This document shows, one piece after another, positions 58,105-64,000 of a stretch of DNA of 64,000 nucleotides. Both the position numbers and the translations under genes were made by a program. A model generated the notes under the pieces. It was not told the origin of the DNA. It made no database searches and saw only the letters and a program-made list of their open reading frames with translations. The stretch is from assembly GCF_963678635.1 (NCBI RefSeq), contig NC_087064.1, positions 29,862,189-29,926,188 on the forward strand. Reading direction: 5' to 3'. The first letter of the stretch is position 1, and each line of letters begins with the position of its first letter. This stretch comes from Symsagittifera roscoffensis (lineage: Eukaryota; Xenacoelomorpha; Acoela; Convolutidae).

Positions 58105-61100
58105 TTTTTTTTGCAACCTAGATTTTTCGTTTTCGGACTATGGTCCGTCTGTTTATTTTGGTCGTTTGATTTATTGTAGCTCGACTCTTTTTGTTGTTTC
58201 ATTTTTCTTCTAAATTTCTGGATGCTTTTTGTAAAGCCTCATTGTTCGAGGTAGTTGAGTTGCAAGATTTTGATTCCAACAGTTTTTAAATTTGATTCCA
58301 ATTGAAAGTTCTGCAATTTGTGATTTTTTTTCCGAATAAGTGGTTTAGGCTTTTGTTATTTCAGCTAAGTCAAATTAAATTGCTTAGTTTCGAGGGTAAA
58401 TATTATTGTTATGTTTTCATGTGGTTCTTTCAAACTGTAGAGCTCGTTTGTTTCATGACAGCAGCAGTTTTGATTTCGGCTCAAATTCTTCTCTGATTCA
58501 TTCTGTTCTCCTTTCACATCCTATCTTTATGATCGAACCTTAACATCTTCCAGGTTCCTCCCCACTTGACCTAGGGTAATGCTGTTGCCTTTGCAGCACC
58601 CTATGGTCTCGATTACGATCAAATTTTGACTGCTCAAATATTTTAGGCTTTCTTTCCTTGTAAGTTTTTTTCCGTTGCCAATTTACTATGAATTTCTATC
58701 AAAAGTATTGAGAAATTTTGGAAGACCTAGTTTTTGCCATAAATTTTTGAATTTTTCTAATGTTTGTGCTGCATCGAATCGCCAATAGTTGAAGCTACGA
58801 TTCGTATGTGCAAAGTTGACAGCTCGGAGACCTTCCACTAGGCTGAAAATTTTCGGTTTATAAAGTAGTGGCATTATTTTGCGCCGTTGGATGAGCGTTA
58901 TGTAAGTTTTTGAGATTAACAAATTTTGTTTTTTAAAATTTCAAAGTTCAGTTTAAAGTTGAAGTTCTTGAAGGCCGCCCCTCCCCAAAAACCACCAGAA
59001 TTCTGTTTTAAAAGTCGATGAACGCAGTTCAGACTCTTATATAGGTCGTGGTGATTTTTTCAGGAAAAGACGTAAACTTTGTTCAGTATCAAATTTACTT
59101 TTTCGCTGTTTGACTTTTGATTTTTTTTTCAAGTTCATTTCATTTCCTTTGTTAGGAGCCAAAATTTGATCCAATTTTCTAAAAGTTTGTTAATTTTAGA
59201 AAAAAAATTGTAGTATGAAATCAAATGCTTCAAAATTCTTTACTTTTTCTTCGGATTTTGAAAGTTGAGATTGTTTTGGGCAGTGTTTTTTTTTGTTTAC
59301 TTTGTTGGCTATGTTTTTTAAATGGAATCGTTTTTTTAAATAGAAACGTTTTTTTTGCGCAAATTGGGACCAGCTCTGATAAACATAATGGTAAAACTGA
59401 GCCGAAAATTTTCTTGAACTACGCATAGAACTTGGCATAGAATTTTTGATATTCAATCCAGGCGACCTTTTGTTGCTTGTAAAAAACAGTTTTTTGATTT
59501 GAGGTCTATGAAGCAGTCGATCTGTTTTGCGGGGGTTCCCGACGTAAGTAGTGAAGACAGTAAAAAAGTCAATTTTATTGTCTTTGAACTTGTGGTTATG
59601 ACATTCTGAACTAGTTCCAAAGATCGTGGTTAGTCCTAGTACGCTTGCGATTGCAAGTATGTTGCAATTGGCTACTAGAATTTTCCCCAGTAAATAACCT
59701 GTAGTCTTCTCTGTTGTAAATACTGCTACAAGCAAATTTTAGCATGTTAATGTTTTACATATTCGTCCTATTTTCCCTTATGAAGAGCAAGAAGAAGCAA
59801 CCGATTACAAGAGTTTTCCCCGTAAACAATCTTGTTCGTGCACGTGAAAATGCTACTCGTGTTTCAACTTCGAATTCAATCAATCGTCAAGTGTGTCTGG
59901 TGTAGAGTAAACACACTTGCTTGAGACGACAAAGGCTTGAGGTTCGAATCCGGCCAGGACCTGTTTTTTTTGCAACCTAGATTTTTCGTTTTCGGACTAT
60001 GGTCCGTCTGTTTATTTTGGTCGTTTGATTTATTGTAGCTCGACTCTTTTTGTTGTTTCATTTTTCTTCTAAATTTCTGGATGCTTTTTGTAAAGCCTCA
60101 TTGTTCGAGGTAGTTGAGTTGCAAGATTTTGATTCCAACAGTTTTTAAATTTGATTCCAATTGAAAGTTCTGCAATTTATGATTTTTTTCCGAATAAGTG
60201 GTTTAGGCTTTTGTTATTTCAGCTAAGTCAATTTAAATTGCTTAGTTTCGAGGGTAAATATTATTGTTATGTTTTCATGTGGTTCTTTGAAACTTTATAG
60301 CTCACTTATTTCATGACAACAGCAGTTTCGTTTTCGGCTCGAATTCTTTTCTTCATACTACTCTCTTTTCACATCAAATCTTTATGATCGAAACTTGACT
60401 TCTTCCAGGTTCCTCCCCGCTTTACCTAGTATAACGCAGTTGCCTTTGCAGCACCCTAAGGTCTCGATTACGATCAAGCTTTGACTGCTCAAAAATTGTA
60501 GACTTTGTTTCCTCGTATGTTTTTTCCGTTGCCAATTTAATATTCAAGTTTCTGACATTTTCGTTTTTAATGAATTTTTATCTAAAATATCGAGAAATTT
60601 TAAATTTTGGTAGACCTAGTTTTTGCCATAATTTTTCGAAGTTTTCTAATGTTTGTGTTGCATCGAATCGCAAGTAGTTGAAACTACGATTCGTCTATGT
60701 GTAAAATTTACAGTTCGTAGAGTTTCCACTCGGCTGAAATTTAGTTCCGTTTGAAGTTGGAAGTTCTTGAAAGCGGCCCCTCCCCAAAAACCACACGAAC
60801 TTTTTTAAGAGTGGATGCACGTAGCTCAGACTCTTATATAGGTCGTGATGATTTTTTTCAAGAAAAACCGTAAAATTTGTTCAGTATCAAATTTACTTTT
60901 TCGCTGTTGGACTTTTGATTTCTTTTAAGTTCATTTCCTTTGTTAGGAAGAAAAATTTGATCCAATTTTGAACAGTTTTGTTGATTTTTTTTCCAAAATT
61001 TCAATCGTTAATTGTTGTATCAATTGAAATAGCTCTAAACTCATTTTTTTTTCTTAGAAATTTGAAAATTGAGATTGTTTTGGTCAGTATTTTTTTTTCT

Positions 61101-61561
61101 GTTTACTCTGTCTGTTGGCTGTTTTTTTTTTTAATGAAAACGTTTTTCTTGCGCAAAGTTGGACCAGCTCTGATAAATATAATGGTAAAATTGAACCAAA
61201 AGTGTTTTTGAACTACGCGCAGAACTTGGCATAGAATTTTAGTTATTTAATCTAGGCGACTTTTTGATGCTAAAAAAAACAGTTTTTGATTTGAGGTATA
61301 TGAAGAAGTCGATTGGTTTTGCGGGGGTTCCCGTCGTTTAAGTAGTGCAGAAGCTGTAAAAGTCAGTTGTCTTGTCTTTAAACTTGTGGTTATGACTTCC
61401 TGGACTAGTTCCAAAGTTACTTGTTAGTCTTGTTACGTTTGCGATAGAGAAGCGTTATCAAACTAGAATATAGACTTTTTCGGGTTAACAACTTGTTTAA
61501 CAGACTTTTTTGTGTCTTGGTTTATAAATATTTCAAATTTTGTAGTGTCTTCTGTACAATT

Positions 61562-61623
61562 AGCCGGAGGGTAACGAATAAACAGGGGACAGCAAAGGTC
61601 GTGGGTTCGAATCTGACCAGGAA
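61562..61623 (+). repeat. second tRNA-like sequence with T-run
   Basis: Contains GCCGGAGGGTAACGAA, then a B box GGGTTCGAATCTGACC and CAGGAACTG followed by TTTTTTTTTT. The 3' parts of this and the 58035 type are related (TTCGAATC..ACCAGGA.CTG). Repeated at 63792-63853, where CGCA replaces AACA. Confidence 0.55.
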
Positions 61624-64000
61624 CTGTTTTTTTTTTCAAACTGGAAATCCAGCTTTCCAAAAAAGTGTCGGCCTATAGTTCGTCTGCTTATGTTTTGTCG
61701 GCTTAGTTGCCACATCGCATAAATGTTTTTAACGCAATTTTCAATGTAGTTGCTTCAGTGTTTTGAGTTACTCCTGCAATTTTTAATTTTACTGGCCGTT
61801 TCTTCGTACGTTTTGATTTTTTTCCCGCTTTTTCGCTCAAAAACTCTGTTCGGCTTAAACTGGTTCGTCTTATGTTTAATCGGCGTAGTGGCCTAATTTG
61901 GGTTTTTTTTTTCAAAGGAAGCATAAGTTTTATGTTTCATCCCGGATCGCACGAAATGCTTGAATTCTTGGATTAGTTCAAAGTTTTTCATATTCGTTCT
62001 ATTTTCCCTTATGAAGAGCAAGAAGAAGCAACCGATTACAAGAGTTTTCCCCGTAAACAATCTTGTTCGTGCACGTGAAAATGCTACTCGTGTTTCAACT
62101 TCGAATTCAATCAATCGTCAAGTGTGTCTGGTGTAGAGTAAACACACTTGCTTGAGACGACAAAGGCTTGAGGTTCGAATCCGGCCAGGACCTGTTTTTT
62201 TTGCAACCTAGATTTTTCGTTTTCGGACTATGGTCCGTCTGTTTATTTTGGTCGTTTGATTTTTTGTAGCTCGACTCTTTTTGTTGTTTCATTTTTCTTC
62301 TAAATTTCTGGATGCTTTTTGTAAAGCCTCATTGTTCGAGGTAGTTGAGTTGCAAGATTTTGATTCCAACAGTTTTTAAATTTGATTCCAATTGAAAGTT
62401 CTGCAATTTGTGATTTTTTTCCGAATAAGTGGTTTAGGCTTTTGTTATTTCAGCTAAGTCAAATTAAATTGCTTAGTTTCGAGGGTAAATATTATTGTTA
62501 TGTTTTCATGTGGTTCTTTGAAACTTTATAGCTCACTTATTTCATGACAACAGCAGTTTCGTTTTCGGCTCGAATTCTTTTCTTCATACTACTCTCTTTT
62601 CACATCAAATCTTTATGATCGAAACTTGACTTCTTCCAGGTTCCTCCCCGCTTTACCTAGTATAACGCCGTTGCCTTTGCAGCACCCTAAGGTCTCAATT
62701 ACGATCAAGCTTTGACTGCTCAAAAATTGTAGACTTTGTTTCCTCGTATGTTTTTTCCGTTGCCAATTTAATATTCAAGTTTCTGACATTTTCGTTTTTA
62801 ATGAATTTTTATCTAAAATATAGAGAAATTTTAAATTTTGGTAGACCTAGTTTTTGCCATAATTTTTCGAAGTTTTCTTATGTTTGTGTTGCATCGAATC
62901 GCAAGTAGTTGAAACTACGATTCGTCTATGTGTAAAATTTACAGTTCGTAGAGTTTCCACTCGGCTGAAATTTAGTTCCGTTTGAAGTTGGAAGTTCTTG
63001 AAAGCGGCCCCTCCCCAAAAACCACACGAACTTTTTTAAGAGTGGATGCACGTAGCTCAGACTCTTATATAGGTCGTGATGATTTTTTTCAAGAAAAACC
63101 GTAAAATTTGTTCAGTATCAAATTTACTTTTTCGCTGTTGGACTTTTGATTTCTTTTAAGTTCATTTCCTTTGTTAGGAAGAAAAATTTGATCCAATTTT
63201 GAACAGTTTTGTTGATTTTTTTTCCAAAATTTCAATCGTTAATTGTTGTATCAATTGAAATAGCTCTAAACTCATTTTTTTTTCTTAGAAATTTGAAAAT
63301 TGAGATTGTTTTGGTCAGTATTTTTTTTTCTGTTTACTCTGTCTGTTGGCTGTTTTTTTTTTAATGAAAACGTTTTTCTTGCGCAAAGTTGGACCAGCTC
63401 TGATAAATATAATGGTAAAATTGAACCAAAAGTGTTTTTGAACTACGCGCAGAACTTGGCATAGAATTTTAGTTATTTAATCTAGGCGACTTTTTGATGC
63501 TAAAAAAAAACAGTTTTTGATTTGAGGTATATGAAGAAGTCGATTGGTTTTGCGCGGGTTCCCGTCGTTTAAGTAGTGCAGAAGGTGTAAAAGTCAGTTG
63601 TCTTGTCTTTAAACTTGTGGTTATGACTTCCTGGACTAGTTCCAAAGTTACTTGTTAGTCTTGTTACGTTTGCGATAGAGAAGCGTTATCAAACTAGAAT
63701 ATAGACTTTTTCGGGTTAACAACTTGTTTAACAGACTTTTTTGTGTCTTGGTTTATAAATATTTCAAATTTTGTAGTGTCTTCTGTACAATTAGCCGGAG
63801 GGTAACGAATACGCAGGGGACAGCAAAGGTCGTGGGTTCGAATCTGACCAGGAACTGTTTTTTTTTCAAACTGGAAATCCAGCTTTCCAAAAAAGTGTCG
63901 GCCTATAGTTCGTCTGCTTATGTTTTGTCGGCTTAGTTGCCACATCGCATAAATGTTTTTAACGCAATTTTCAATGTAGTTGCTTCAGTGTTTTGAGTTA

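Larger units (their letters stand above)
57636..64000. repeat. tandem array of 1.8-2.2-kb units (three-plus copies, continues past right edge)
   Basis: GATTTGAGGT(C/A)TATGAAG recurs at 57636, 59497, 61289 and 63520, and TATTCGT(C/T)CTATTTTCCCTT recurs at 57900, 59760 and 61990. The 59760-61770 and 61990-64000 segments match at a constant offset of about 2,230 bases with very few differences. The 57636 unit is more diverged. The units carry tRNA-like segments at 58035-58104, 59895-59964 and 62124-62193, and a second type at 61562-61623 and 63792-63853. No gene is contained. Confidence 0.92.

Overview
The window looks like invertebrate animal nuclear DNA. It is AT-rich, its genes are split by GT-AG introns of up to several kb, and it is crowded with transposons, dispersed short repeats and fresh tandem duplications. 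No bacterial features are seen. I cannot name the species.

Layout. 1-718 (minus): an ORF running off the left edge, probably a retroelement ORF1/gag-like protein. 960-2560: a 14-bp minisatellite in two blocks, separated by a fragment of a BED-finger (hAT-like) transposase gene and a patch of CAGTTACAGTTT-type repeats. 2640-6676: non-coding, with small tandem repeats. 6677-17639: a 5.48-kb tandem duplication. Each unit carries the four 3' exons of a RanBP9/10-like gene (SPRY, LisH, CTLH, CRA). Copy 2 has a 2-bp deletion that breaks its LisH exon. 18040-30808: a 12.8-kb Ty3/Gypsy-type LTR retrotransposon in plus orientation. 30809-33167: unexplained, decayed coding-like blocks. 33168-46812: eight exons of FANCD2, with repeat-filled introns. 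46813-52392: repeats, including a 2,059-bp perfect-looking tandem duplication that carries a foldback MITE. 52393-56765: a small multi-exon gene of unknown function with a dead LINE in its last intron. 57278-64000: a hAT-like terminus, then a tandem array of 1.8-2.2-kb units that leaves the right edge.

The LTR element is the most interesting part. Its order is LTR, primer-binding site, gag, a -1 frameshift signal, then pol (protease, TARG1/OARD1-like macrodomain, RT, RNase H, integrase). After pol come an antisense ORF, an envelope-like glycoprotein and an accessory ORF that can be spliced in frame to the first 28 env codons; the 3' LTR closes the element. The macrodomain keeps the two residues that act as catalytic Lys and Asp in human TARG1, at the same 41-residue spacing. 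ADP-ribose chemistry inside a retrotransposon polyprotein is the best candidate here for an unusual system. This copy is a fossil with several stops and frameshifts, but its coding regions are well preserved.

The host genes (RanBP9/10-like scaffold of the CTLH/GID ubiquitin ligase; FANCD2 of DNA crosslink repair) are ordinary housekeeping genes and nothing suggests they work together. The rest is a record of repeat activity: tRNA-like pol III promoter units, a GCGAAG...CTTCGCCTCTGTGT hairpin module seen many times, and three separate tandem duplications with short junction homology.
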